From assembly GCA_964017065.1 (NCBI GenBank), contig OZ024783.1, positions 7,232,391 to 7,296,390 on the forward strand: DNA of 64,000 nucleotides, read 5' to 3'. Positions 47,792-59,666 of the stretch are shown here, one piece after another. Made by a program: the position numbers and the translations under genes. The notes under the pieces were generated by a model. That model saw only the letters and a program-made list of their open reading frames with translations, was not told the origin of the DNA and made no database searches. The DNA comes from Haliclona indistincta (Eukaryota; Porifera; Demospongiae; Haplosclerida; Chalinidae). Every line of letters starts with the position of its first letter. Positions within the stretch are counted from its first letter, which is position 1.

Positions 47792-49823
47792 TACTAGGAG
47801 ATACGAATACGCATGAATGCCTCGCGCGGAGTTTATTAAGTAGTTATTAATAAATTATTATTGACCAGCTAATTTTTTGGGTGGGCTCGACAGCAGACGG
47901 CCGGCAGGTACAGATACAGCGAGCTAGCTTCCTGTTTTCGGCCTCGTGGACTCGTCTCAGACGACCTAACAGTCAATGCCGGTTCCGTGCATTGTTAGTA
48001 GAGTAATTGATCAAACTTCGTCCGGTACCAATAATCGGCAATCCGTATGCCGAGAGAAAAAGGACTTTCCAGTTAGCGACTGTATGTTTCAAGAGCTGTT
48101 CATGTCCCTATAAAGTAGTGATAATTATAAGCGCTGGCCTTTCCCAGAGACGGAACTGTGATACAAAGGAAGTCGCTGACGAATAGTATCAATCTTCGTC
48201 ATACTGGGACTTAACTCCGTCTTTGTGATTTATTGCTAAGCCGCAGCTGGCGCTGCTAACAAAAACACTTGCATGCAACTCCCACTAGTTAGCTCTACAA
48301 GGAAGCACAACGGCGCCAAACTACAAGCGTCCTCTTTCCTGTAAGGCATGACGAATTTACGAACGAAAATTGCTGACTATGCAATTAATAACTATTATGT
48401 TTTATGTCAAATATTAGAGAGAGGATTATAATTTTTAATGAGTGAGGATTTGAAAGTGCTGAATAATAATTATTTCAGATCTTCCTGTTGACAACTGTAA
48501 AAAAATCAATAAAAATAATTGTAATTTCATTATTATGTACATGTACCTCCTCTTATTAACTTGCTCTTGTACAGTTTTAGATCTGAATCTGCATGTGTTT
48601 ACAAGTACATGTATCAAGTTATATTTTGGTTAACAATTTCAACATACCAACAGGAGGTTTCATTTCTGAGTACGTGTAACACCAACAGAGCTGTCTGAAT
48701 CTGACAAGCACATGTCAAAGGTTAACAATTTCAACATACCAATAGAAATCTTTGACTTCACTCCTCACTGAGTACGTGTAACACCACTAGAGCTGTCTGA
48801 GTCTGACAAACACATATCACATCATATTTTGGTTAACAATTATTGTCAAGAAGTCTTCGACTTCATTCCTCGCTGAGTATGTGTAACACCACGAGAGGTA
48901 CATACATGTAAGAGGAGGTACATAATAATGAAATTATCCTTAAACAATCATGTTTATTGATTTGTTACAGTTGTCAACAGGAGGATCTGAACTATTGTTC
49001 GACACTGTCAAATCCTAAAAATTATAATCCTCTCACTAATATTTTTGACATAAAACTTAATTTTTATTAATTGCATAGTCAGCAATTTCCGTTCGTAAAT
49101 TCGTCATGCCTTACAGGAAAGAGGACGCTTGTAGTTTGGCGCCGTTGTGCTTCCTTGTAGAGCTAACTAGTGGGAGTTGCATGCAAGTGTTTTTGTTAGC
49201 AGCGCCAGCTGCGGCTTAGCAATAAATCACAAAGACGGAGTTAAGTCCCAGTATGACGAAGATTGATACTATTCGTCAGCGTCTTCCTTTGTATCACAGT
49301 TCCGTCTCTGGGAAAGGCCAGCGCTTATAATTATCACTACTTTATAGGGACATGAACAGCTCTTGAAACATACAGTCGCTAACTGGAAAGTCCTTTTTCT
49401 CTCGGCATACGGATTGCCGATTATTGGTACCGGACGAAGTTTGATCAATTACTCTAGTACTGCTGATGGCGTGCCTTGCTTCTTTTGTGGCGTTAGACTC
49501 GGCAGGCACTGCTCTCTGTTTTCTTCCTGAGCCGAGCTAGCCACTTGGCTCTGTCAGGAGTAGACTCTGGGATCTGATCCGCCATGGTCTCAGCCCACCG
49601 TTAAGTTCTTATCTCATACGCAACCGGGTCCAGCGATCCCGTGACCCCGCAGTATAATACGTAGTATGAGCCCTCGCCGTAACCCTGATTAGCATTCCTA
49701 AGCGTGACATAGATCTAAATATACATACAAACATACATATTAACATTGCTGAGAAAACGCACGACGCTCCAGTCCCCCGCACACCGTCGCGATTATTTGC
49801 CTCGCGCTAAGGCGCTCGGCAAT
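47792..49823 (-). mobile_element. Family 2 element, copy 2, reverse, split by a fold-back element
   Basis: The left part 47792-48000 (TACTAGGAGATACGAATACG ... CCGTGCATTGTTAGTA) and right part 49455-49823 (TAGTACTGCTGATGGCGTGC ... GCGCTAAGGCGCTCGGCAAT) together form one element. Its small reading frame (starting at the ATG complementary to 49585) is shifted by a deletion. It lies just 3' of the SLC37 gene. Confidence 0.8.
48001..49454. mobile_element. 1.45-kb fold-back element, copy 2 (TA-flanked)
   Basis: Near-identical to 19704-21143: tips GAGTAATTGATCAAACTTCG / CGAAGTTTGATCAATTACTC, long inverted arms and the internal tandem block (48650-48900), here in the opposite central orientation. 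TA at 47999-48000 and 49455-49456. Removing it plus one TA restores the family 2 sequence TTAGTAGTACTGCTG. Confidence 0.9.
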
Positions 49824-51259
49824 TAAGAGGGGCAAGGTCACAGGTCTCAACAGAGGCATCTTTAAAATTTGATTTTTTGGATATGATTGCAAACGTGCAT
49901 GAGCAGTAGGGATGTTTGTGGCAATTCTCAGTTTACATTAAACAGCCATGTTTTGAAATAATACTGATTGTTGAATGCAAATGGGTTGACTTATACGAAC
50001 AGTGCTGTTTACTGTATGATTCTGTGGTCAATAATATCTCTCCCTGTATAGGTCGCTAATATGTTATAGAGTCTTTGCTTCACGACTGAATAATAACTGA
50101 GTGAACGATAAAACAAGTTCTCATTATTAATTAATTTTTGCAACTGTACTATAAAAGCTGTTGTTAAGTTGTATTTGCATGTAAATGCTTACAATTTTGC
50201 TGTTAATATGATCATAATTATGATATGGTGTATGTATTTCAAATGATGTCAAAGGAAGTTTAAAGTCAAAATTTCAGCAGCAGATCACCTCTTGACTTCA
50301 AATCAACAACACATATACATGAGCAACTATGTTACAGTAGCTACAATATGACCTGTGCCAGTCACTCGTATTCTAAGTAGTTCCAATAGCACATAGCTAA
50401 ACAATCACAGCTACTAGTATATAGCTAGCTAAAATTAAATGAAGTGTTAAATGCGCTGCACGCATGCATGGACTAGTTCAGTATTATTAGTATTATACTC
50501 TTAAAGCAGATACACGTAAGAAGTCATAATCAGTATCAAAAATCACTCAAGTGTTACGATAACATCACAACTTTGCTTGTAGATGTATAGTACAATCCTG
50601 CTAGCAGTCTCATGGTCTCCTGTCACCAAGCAATGAGTACTTTTATAAGACGATTATGTTATGTGCGGTAATGATAACTTTAGGTTTAGCCTGCGAAGAT
50701 GCTGCAGTCTACTGTGATAGATAGCTAGCTGTAGTTAGCATGCATGTATTGAGGTGATACAAAATCAGCTTGCTCTGAAAGATATTAATTTTATCCAATA
50801 CCACAGTCCTGTTCTCTGTATAAGTATATGCTAACAATTAAATCATGACTAACCAATCAGTTCCAGATCCAAGGTAGCAAGAGCTTATATCTGGCTGCAA
50901 GCTACACAGACACGCTTTCGGCATGACTGGAGCAAAGTCTCTTAATTTAGCATGGTGGATAATTTTATGGAGATTTTTAACTAAGGGTTTTTATTAGCAT
51001 GTAGTGCTTTAAGTTTCAAATGGACATGTTTTGCTGTGCGTAGTTACATTTCGAATGTATCCTGGTTTTTGCTGATTGAACACTGTTATGCATACATTAC
51101 AGTATTTGAATGGTTGTTGTGAATACAATTATGAAACATGATTATACATTATCATCAGTAACCAATTATTGTAACAGCAAACATTGTTCGGACCTTGGTG
51201 GCTACAATTGCATGCAACCATATATGGCATTCATGACAGACTCTATTCTGATCAGCAAA
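49824..51259. other. Intergenic, upstream region of array copy 4
   Basis: AT-rich. From about 50590 it aligns with 52270-53330, upstream of copy 5 (CAGTTCCAGATCCAAGGTAG, AAGGGTTTTTATTAGCATGT, CAAATGGACATGTTTTGCTG). No other exon is seen. Confidence 0.6.
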
Positions 51260-52032
51260 ATGGGAACTATTCTGTGGTTGTTTGCTGCTGCCTTAGTACT
51301 GCTTGTTAGAAAGACTGTCGCTCGTGAAATTAGTGAAAGTGTTCTACCAACGTTGAGCTCTCTGAATACTACTCATTTGAGGGTCATAATCGTGTTGTAT
51401 ACAGGATGTGCCTCTCTCATTGTTCTGGAGTTTTTGCTACTGATCATAATAGAGTGGATCAAGAGACGGCCATTCAAACCTAAGTAGGTTATTCTTTCCA
51501 CTATAAATACTTGGGCTGATATTTACAGCATACTCCGCAATACAGGGTACCAGTGCTGCAAAGCATTGATGTAAGAGGAACTCAAGAAGAAACTAACCTG
51601 TCACCATCTACAGATATGGATCAGGTGTATGAGCAAACAATACCAGAAAATGAGCTGCAAGTAAACGAGAACGTGACGTATGAAATGGTTGCTCAAAACA
51701 GACTACCAGTGCTGCAAAGCATTGATGAAAGAGGAAGTCAACAAGAAACTAGCCTGTCACCATCTACTGATATGGATCAGGTGTATGAAATGATACCAGA
51801 AAATGAGCTGCAAGTAAACGAGAACGTGACGTATGAAATGGTTGCTCAAAACAGGCTACCAGTGCTGCAAAGCATTGATGAAAGAGGAACTCATGAAACT
51901 AGCCTGTCACCATCTATTGATATGGATCAGGTGTATGAAATGATACCAGAAAATGAGCTGCAAGTAAATGAGAACGTGGCGTATGGAATGGTTGCTCAAA
52001 ACTACCCACAACAAGAATATAATATTGTTTAA
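51260..52032 (+). CDS. Small type I membrane protein with three paired tyrosine modules, copy 4
   Basis: Exons 51260-51483 and 51546-52032 join in frame to 236 residues. Signal peptide MGTILWLFAAALVLLVRKTVA; ectodomain of about 20 residues with an NTT sequon; TM helix VIIVLYTGCASLIVLEFLLL and on to IIIEW, with a glutamate in its middle; stop-transfer KRRPFKPK. The 160-residue tail is three head-to-tail repeats of about 50 residues (LQSIDERG ... SLSPSTDMDQV) each closing with a module YEMIPENELQVNENV-x-YEMV. The first module has YEQT; the last has YGMV; the C-terminus is QEYNIV. A short ectodomain, an acidic residue in the TM and three YxxI-x12-YxxV units recall ITAM adaptors. Function is inference; no homologue is recognised. 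Confidence 0.78.
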
Positions 52033-53330
52033 TAAATTAACATACTGTGATCAGTGTGTTGTGCTAGTGTCATACTGAATTTTTTTGCATTAATATTTTG
52101 ACGTTGAAATTTACATACTTATTATAGACGCATTGAGTACAATATTAATGCATTGAAGAGCATATCATAAAAATTAATGTTGTGTTTATGTATTCTCTTT
52201 GCGCATATAGTAGGTGTTACAATGTGGTGACAAAACAAAAACAAAATGATTAGTGCTAAAATTATGTTGTGAATGATAAAATCTAGCCAGCAGTCTCATG
52301 CTCTCGAGTCCTCAAGCAATACTTTTATGAGACGATTATATTATGTGCTGCACCTACTGGTTTAGACATGCTGCAGTATGCTAGCAATTAAAGCATGACT
52401 AGCCTGCCAGTTCCAGATCCAAGGTAGCAAGAGCGGATATCTGGCTGCAAGCTACACAGACAGTCATGTTTTCAGCATGACTTGAGCAAAGTGCATTGTA
52501 ATTTAGCAAGGTGGATAACTTTATGGAGAGTTTAAATCTAAGGGTTTTTATTAGCATGTAGCGCATTTCTTTTCAAATGGACATGTTTTGCTGTACATTT
52601 GAAATATTTTGATTGCATCCAGGGTTTTGCTGATTAAATACTGTTATGCATAAATTACAGTATTTGAATGATTGTTGTGAATACAATTATGAAATACTGT
52701 AAAAACCATGATGAGTCCTTCACTCCATTAAACTGAAAACGTCACTCCAATGACCAGTAAAGCTGAGGTTTGTTAGGGTCACTCTCAAAAGACTAACTGG
52801 AATGGAGCCTGACCATTGAAAGGTAGTGAAGTTTACTCTATGCATGGGCATGGCAATTTTTGTTTAGTTCTGGTATACGTAGGTTTGAGGCAATGCGCAT
52901 TGCTAGATAACAGTCAGAGCAAAATGATGGCATTTCTTGAGGCTAGCTATAGCTATAATATATAGAGCTATTAAACAACCAGATTGCCAGTACTATTGTT
53001 ACCTTATACGGTCATGTTTCTCAGGGTTTAATCATAAGTTTATTCCATAAAAGGAATCGCTATTTTAAACTTGACAGCCATTTTTGAATATGTTCCTGGT
53101 ACATATCAAAGAGAATTATTCATAATGCTGAGTAAACACTGTGGCATATGTTTCACTCCATTTTTGAAGTGAAGAACTCACCATGGTTTCTACAATTAAA
53201 ATTGTAAACATTATCATATTTAAAATAAACATCAGCAACCATATTATAGCAAACATTAATTTTTTGGGCTTTGATGCCTACAATTGCATGCAACCATATA
53301 TGGCATTCATGACAGACTCTATTCAGCAAA
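52033..53330. other. Intergenic, upstream region of array copy 5
   Basis: Downstream flank of copy 4, then a block aligned to the region upstream of copy 4. About 52690-53270 has no counterpart there, so it was inserted here or lost from the other unit. No gene is seen. Confidence 0.55.
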
Positions 53331-54136
53331 ATGGGAAATATTGAGTGGTTGTTTGCTGCCGTCTTAGCACTGCTTGTCAGTAAGACTGTCGCTCGTGAAA
53401 TTAGTGAAAGTGTTCTACCAACGTTGAGCTCTCTGAATACTACTCCTTTGAAGGTCATCATCATCGTGTTGTATACAGGATGTGCCTTACTCATTGTTCT
53501 GGAGTTGTTGCTAGTGATCATAATAGTGTGGATCAAGAGATGGTCATTCAAACCTAAGTAGGTTATTCTTTAATTTGCCACTATAAATACTTGCGCTGAT
53601 ATTTACAGCATACTCCGCAATACAGGGTACCCGCAGTGCTGCAAAGCATTGATGAAAGAGGAACTCAAGAAGAGACTAACCAGTCACCATCTACTGATAT
53701 GGATCAGATGTATGAGCAAACAATACCAGAAAATGAGCTGCAAGTAAATGAGAACGTGGCATATGAAATGGTTGCTCAAAACAGGCTACCAGTGCTGCAA
53801 AGCATTGATGAAAGAGGAACTCAACAAGAAACTAGCCTGTCACCGACTACCGATATGAATCAGGTGTATGAAAATTACTTGGAAATGATACCAGAAAATG
53901 AGCTCCAAGTGAATGAGAACGTGGCATATGAAATGGTTGCTCAAAACAGGCTACCAGTGCTGCAAAGCATTGATGAAAGAGGAACTCAACAAGAAACTAG
54001 CCTGTCACCATCTACCGATATGAATCAGGTGTATGAAAATTACTTGGAAATGATACCAGAAAATGAGCTCCAAGTGAATGAGAACGTGGCATATGGAATG
54101 GTTGCTCAAAACTACCCACAGCAAGATTATATATAA
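53331..54136 (+). CDS. Small type I membrane protein with three paired tyrosine modules, copy 5
   Basis: Exons 53331-53557 and 53626-54136 join in frame to 245 residues. Signal peptide MGNIEWLFAAVLALLVSKTVA; short ectodomain with NTT; TM helix VIIIVLYTGCALLIVLELLL and on to VIIIVW, again with glutamate inside; KRWSFKPK. The tail has three repeats; modules two and three are expanded to VYENYLEMIPENELQVNENV-x-YEMV or -YGMV, adding a tyrosine each. It ends QQDYI. It is about 85-90 percent like copy 4 by eye, so it is a recent duplicate with its own changes in the modules. Confidence 0.78.
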
Positions 54137-54796
54137 TAATTGTTTAACATGCTGTAATCCGTATTGTGCTAGTGTCATACTGAATTTTTGCATTTAGCCT
54201 GTGTAGCATCTTGATGGATCAAGCAATAATTATTTTGACGTTACAATTTTTTACATACTTATTATGTAGTATCAGCACTCTGTTGATTTTGCTCTATAAT
54301 ATCAATTGACTACCGATTGCATTCAAGACAAGCCGCATTGATAATGCATTGAAGAGCATAACATAAAATATTACTGTAACATCTCTTTGCGCATAGCGTT
54401 TAGTGACAAAACAAACGACTAGTGCAAAGATAATTATTGTGAATGATGATACCAGTTGTCCTTGCAAGCTCTACTAAAAACCAATGCAGCAATGGTGTCT
54501 GTTAGTTGATCCTCTAAATACTCATTGCTATGATGGATGGAAAGAATCTCTGTCTTGTCTCAAACATAATTATCTTCATCCCTTACCATTACAGTGTGTT
54601 CTCTCGTCAAATCAATATCACTTTCCCAAAATGGTCAGTCATGCAGTTGTACTCAATATTGTGCACATGTAGCTATTGGAATTGTTTCATTGTTTTTTTG
54701 TTCACTAAAAGTTTAAATAGTGCCGATTATACAGAAATGTTATAATTTAGTTGCTTGTTTTAATTAGCCCATAAACTGTTTATGGTTGTAAATTAA
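54137..54796. other. 3' flank of array copy 5, no further gene
   Basis: Matches the 3' flank of copy 4 at first (GTGCTAGTGTCATACTGAAT), then AT-rich DNA. No sixth family member was found. Confidence 0.5.
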
Positions 54797-55920
54797 AAAG
54801 ATTTCTATCGAAAAGATTTCTATCTAAATCAAAAGGATGTAGGGTTGTGAAATCTACTACTGGTCCACAATGTAAACTAACAAGGAACAAGCATGGAATG
54901 GTACCACGATTGACTTGCTAACAGACCATAGATCCCTACATCAATGGCTGCTGTTGTTGGCTATAGCTAGTTCAGCTAGACTGCTGACACCTGACGTGCA
55001 TTCAGCTTGTGACAAAATATTGATCCTATGTATACAGCCACTGAGGTAGGGATCTACGTATGGTCTGTTAGCAAGTCAATCGTGGTACCATTCCATGCTT
55101 GTTCCTAGTTAGTTTACATTGTGGACCAGTAGTAGATTTCACAACCCTACATTCTTTTGATTTCGATAGAAATCTTTATAATTTACTTGTTTGTGTCCTT
55201 TTTTCTTTTTCAGTGAAGTGCAGTTCAATATCATGCACGTACTGAGCCGTCTTTGTTTCCAACATTCGTTTAGTTTTCCTGTTGTTGATGGCTGTTCTTT
55301 ATTGTTTAAACTTGTAGCTAAAAATAATTGTTATGCTGTATATATCAGCTCGCCTACGCATGCATGCATGCAGTGCATACGAGCCCCGCCCACACTTGTT
55401 TGTACACCTGTACGGCGGTCAGAATTCTCTGACAAGCGCAGAAGGGTGATCCTATACGAGCTTGCCGTTCTTCGAAGACTCCAGACAAATATGTGTTCTC
55501 CGTGATCCATACGGCACGGCGATACTCAAGCTAGTGCTTGGTCACGTGCGCTATAGCTGCTTAGTCACGTGCGTATTGCGCAATCACAATAATGGCGTCT
55601 AACACTTAGCTGACAATGGATCACGATCGAGAAATCGCGGAATTTATATCGCCGTTTCGCTAAAAATAAAGTTCAAAAGGCACCTGCCAGGCGAATTTCA
55701 TGACTGTTCGTGGGTGTCTTAGTCTCGGCACTGCTCGCGTAAAGGCGCTAGGCGCGCTGAAGAAGAAAGAAGAAAACGAAGATGACGAAACTCGATTTTC
55801 ACAGTTTCTAGGTTGGTCACTTTAGTAACAATTTTGAGCAATCTCCTTGCTACTGTAGGACGGGGCAACGCCAGTGAGCAGATCTAAGTGTCTTTAGACG
55901 TGTAAAATTCATCACCAGGC
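54797..55920 (-). mobile_element. Family 3 element, reverse copy, tip replaced by family 1
   Basis: Terminal inverted repeat 54797-55190 (AAAAGATTTCTATCGAAA ... TCGATAGAAATCTTTATAAT), then the body in reverse (CATACGAGCCCCGCCC, TAAAGGCGCTAGGCGCGC, GCAACGCCAGTGAGCAGATC). The hairpin tip is missing because a family 1 element starts at 55921. Confidence 0.7.
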
Positions 55921-56465
55921 GAATGAACCACCTAAGGTGCAGATGCCTCGGTGGAATGACTCAATATCCACAAACACAACTATCCACTATTCCACAAACA
56001 CAGCAACTGCAGATGCATGTATACAGGATTTCTGCATAGCAATCACAATGCAGTGCTTTAGTTATGCAATCAGAAGCCAATCAGTGCTAACCACAATTCA
56101 ACTGGGCGTGTCTACAGTGTTTAGCACAGCAGTCACACACATACCACGAGCGAGATAGCTTCCTTACACAATTTCTCTGGACCTGCGCTGCTATTCTGTT
56201 GTAAAATTCTAACCTATCAGCTTCTAGGCAGTCAACTGTGGACAGCTTTGCCTTTGGAGAAGTCCAGATCGCCAGCAACGGTAAACAAAGTGAGCAAATA
56301 GCGCCATAACTCACGAACTAAGCTTCATATAAAGTATTCACATGTTCAAAAGCTAGATAATACCGTGTTCTACTGGCATTGCTAGTTTCAGAGCTTAACT
56401 TTTAACGAGCGCTACAAAACTGAACCAACCGTGAGCAATTCACACGGTAACTTACGCACTATTTA
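55921..56465 (-). mobile_element. Family 1 element, copy 7, reverse, truncated
   Basis: Begins GAATGAACCACCTAAGGTGCAG and follows the reverse consensus to CGGTAACTTACGCACT at about 56461, where the palindrome at 56472 cuts it off before its hairpin tip. Confidence 0.7.
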
Positions 56466-56471
56466 AAGCTA

Positions 56472-57770
56472 GGGTCCGCAATGGAAAAAATAAAAGTCAG
56501 AGAATCTAGCCTTTACTGCAGTTAAAAACAACACTATATACGTAACAAACAACTGCATATTCAAATCTCTGAAATCGTTGCTCGTTGCTCTGCAATCGCT
56601 AGCTGAAATCGGCAACTTTCGTGACCTTTGACCTTGGGGTTAAATAATGGTGCATTCTCGACTCTTCGCGACAGTTAGCAGTTAGCGCTTTGTTTGTGCG
56701 TGCTTAGTACCGTCTCGGAAGTTCTTGCAACAGCTCAGATTGGCTGGCTTACCTCCCCAAATAAGTGTTTCAGGACTAGCAATGACTCGCGATTCCAACA
56801 TATTTGGGCTTTACTTTTTGTGACATTGAACAGACAGATCCATACCAGTATTTTCTGATAGTACTAAGCCTAAGCACTGCATAAAAAAAATTTCAGTCGA
56901 AATGCTTACTGTTTGCCATCTGGCTGAAAAGCCTCAAAATATTAACCGTAATACAGAGAACCATGACCATAAACACGGCATCACCAGCACAAAACTAGCA
57001 TTAAAGAAAAGATCTCCAACCGTAGCATCCGTTGCAAGTACAACTAGCAGTCACACGCTACTTTGGGCCTGCATTTTCGCGAAGAAAAATAGTGCTCACT
57101 TGGGGGCGTGGCCGATACCTCAAACTAGAACCACGCCCACCAAAAAGCACTGTTTTTCTTCTCGAAAATGCAGGCTCAAAAGTTGCGTGTGGCTGCTGAT
57201 TGTATTTGCAACGGATGCTACGGTTGGAGATCTTTCTTTTAATGTTAGTTTTGTGCTGGTGATGCCGCGTTTATGGTCATGGTTCTCTGTATTACGGTTA
57301 ATATTTTGAGGCTTTTCAGCCAGATGGCAAACAGTAAGCATTTCGGCTGAAAATTGTTTTATGCAGTGCTTAGGCTTAGTACTATCAGAAAATACTGGTA
57401 TGGATCTGTCTGTTCAATGTCACAAAAAGTAAAGCCCAAATATGTTGGAACCACTAGTCATTGCTAGTCCTGAAACGCTTATTTGGGGAGGTAAGCCAGC
57501 CAATCTGAGCTGTTGCAAGAACTTCCGAGACGGTACTAAGCACGCACAAACAAAGCGCTAACTGCTAACTGTCGCGAAGAGTCGAGAATGCACCATTATT
57601 TAACCCAAGGTCAAAGGTCACGAAAGTTGCCGATTTCAGCTAGCGATTGCAGAGCAACGAGCAACGATTTCAGAGATTTGAATATGCAGTTGTTTGTTAC
57701 GTATATAGTGTTGTTTGTAACTGCAGTAAAGGCTAGATTCTCTGACTTTTTATTTTTCCATTGCGGACCC
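56472..57770. mobile_element. 1.3-kb near-perfect palindrome (fold-back element), TA-flanked
   Basis: Tips GGGTCCGCAATGGAAAAA and TTTTTCCATTGCGGACCC; the two halves, about 640 bp each, are almost exact inverses meeting around 57110-57130. TA on each side. Identical reading frames on both strands (MLTVCHLAEKPQNINRN) are a consequence of the symmetry, not evidence of a protein. Confidence 0.9.
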
Positions 57771-57806
57771 TAACATAGCAAACACAATATTACACAATAC
57801 TGTTGT

Positions 57807-58390
57807 GTTAAGGGACTACACGTCGAACATCAGAATGACGAAAATTTCAGTTTCTTCGGGCAAACAAAGCGTGGTCAAAGACAGTTATCATCAAAGAAAC
57901 TCACAAATCTGCTTGTGGGCGGAGCAAACACTGTAGAAAGAGTAAAAATTTTATTCAATGAGCGGACAAGCCACGCCCACCAAAATGGATTTGTGAACTG
58001 AATGGCTCGTGGTGAGCAAACGTATGCATGCGTTTTTGCGTAAAGTGTTCAGTCTGTCAGTCACAAGGCCGCGAATATTTAATTAGTTTCGTGGTTTGCA
58101 CAAGAATTGAGCTACAGAGGTCAGCTAAGAACGCAGCAAGGTCATTTGTGGCGCCAGAGGTAGGCAAAGGTCACCCGCTCCGCTTGCCCGCCCTCCCCCC
58201 TCCCACCCTGGTTGCTACCTTTAAATGAAAGAAAAAGTATGTCGTAAAACATTTGGGTCCCTCGGCCCTCTAGCTCCACCCTAGGACCGCCCAGCAGTTG
58301 GTAAAGTCGCTGTGAAGTACTAGATGGTGAGCCAGAAAAAACAGCACGCAAATCGAGCCGTTTCTATAGTTCGCTGTGTAGTCCCTTAAC
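57807..58390. mobile_element. MITE with GTTAAGGGACTACAC ends
   Basis: Short inverted ends GTTAAGGGACTACAC / GTGTAGTCCCTTAAC enclose 584 bp without recognisable coding sequence. The interior has GC-rich CCCGCTCCGC and CCTCCCCCCTCCC runs. Confidence 0.8.
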
Positions 58391-58559
58391 TTGGCAAAAT
58401 CTGTAGAAGAATAAGAAAATTCGTTTTCGTTACTCAAGATTCAAATATTTTCACCTTCTTCTTATTGAAGCATTTGTAGTCTCTTCCTATTCCTATTTTT
58501 GCATGTACAAGTAGCAAGGATACAAAAAATTCAATAGCAAAAATGCTTAATCATGAATA

Positions 58560-59037
58560 GTACCCTAAATTAGAAATTAATTAAGACAGATTTTCGAAAA
58601 AGAAAAAAGAATTACTCTCTCGAATGTCCACAGATAGATTGTTCCACAAGGCGGAAAGAAGGATGAGTCATAGGAAGTAGAATTAGCAGTGGGCTTGGTC
58701 AGTAACTGACTGGAATTTCTTAGGATTCTATATCTAGCATGGACAGACGCATCGGGCATAATTATAAGACCTTTCTTAATCTTGAAAAGAGTAAAAACTT
58801 TAGATACTGACGTCTCTGAGCAAGAGAAGGCACTTGGCATAGTACACTGGGTAGTTGGCCTTCTATTGTTTTGTAGCAGCCTTGAGAACACATTTTTGAA
58901 CATTTTCTAGCTTTTTAATAGGATTGATCTGATGAGGGTCCCAGTCCCACACAACTGCTGCATAATAGGCCATTCCCAATAAGAGCCTAAAGAATTTCAT
59001 TAGCGTTAATGACTGACAAATTGGCTTCCGGGCTAGC
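58560..59037 (-). pseudogene. LINE reverse-transcriptase 3' remnant
   Basis: On the minus strand the sequence reads through LLGMAYYAAVVWDWDPHQI, then KKLENVQKCVLKAATKQ, with stops and frame changes further on (RNPKKFQSVTDQAHC, ALWNNLSVDIRE). The order matches the thumb/C-terminal region of non-LTR retrotransposon reverse transcriptases (YxxxVWDP ... LExVQ ... WNxL). It is heavily mutated, and its 5' side is cut by a MITE at 59038. Confidence 0.7.
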
Positions 59038-59659
59038 CTGGAGTGCGAGATGATTACGTAATGGCTGGCGTTTATACACGAATTTATATGGCGCTTATGA
59101 GAAATATAGCGATACTTTTAGCGTCTGTGTAGCGATCTCCGTATACCGCACAACCGCGTGGCCTTGCTTGCCGTCTTCGTCCAAGCACGCTCTGTGGAAG
59201 GATAAAGATTCCAAGAGGATAGGCACCGGCGTTGGCGAGCTACAGACGCACAAGCAAGGGCTACTTAGCCTGCTACCTCCCGTGACACACAAGCCACCAG
59301 CGTAGTTGTGGGATTGTCTTGGCTCCCAAGGGTTCCTCCAAAGTAGCTCCCTCAATATCTCCGTCTTCCAGATACACAGCAACTACATCCTGAGAGCAGC
59401 TTACACTAGTAGTGGCCATCTTTTTCGGCGAAGTAGCCCTTGCTTGTGCGTCTGTAGCTCGCCAACGCTGGTGCCTATCCTCGCGGAATCTTTATCCTTC
59501 CACAGAGCGTGCTTGGACGAAGACGGCAAGCAAGGCCACGCGGTTATGCGGTATACGGAGATCGCTACACAGACGCTAAAAGTATCGCTATATTTCTCAT
59601 AAGCGCCATATAAATTCGTGTATAAACGCCAGCCATTACGTAATCATCTCGCACTCCAG
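59038..59659. mobile_element. Fold-back element with CTGGAGTGCGAGATGATTAC ends
   Basis: Left arm 59038 to about 59280 and right arm about 59425-59659 are inverse copies of about 240 bp (CCGTCTTCGTCCAAGCACGC and its complement). The centre is 150 bp. Reading frames in it mirror each other. Confidence 0.85.
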
Positions 59660-59666
59660 TGCTGGC

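Noticed and set aside
48435..48617. Possible signal-peptide-like frame (MKLQLFLLIFLQLSTG)
   Set aside because: It lies in the arm of a fold-back element and is present in inverted form on the other arm; hydrophobicity comes from T-rich DNA.
56902..57341. Matching reading frames on opposite strands (135 and 73 codons)
   Set aside because: They are mirror images created by the palindrome at 56472-57770.
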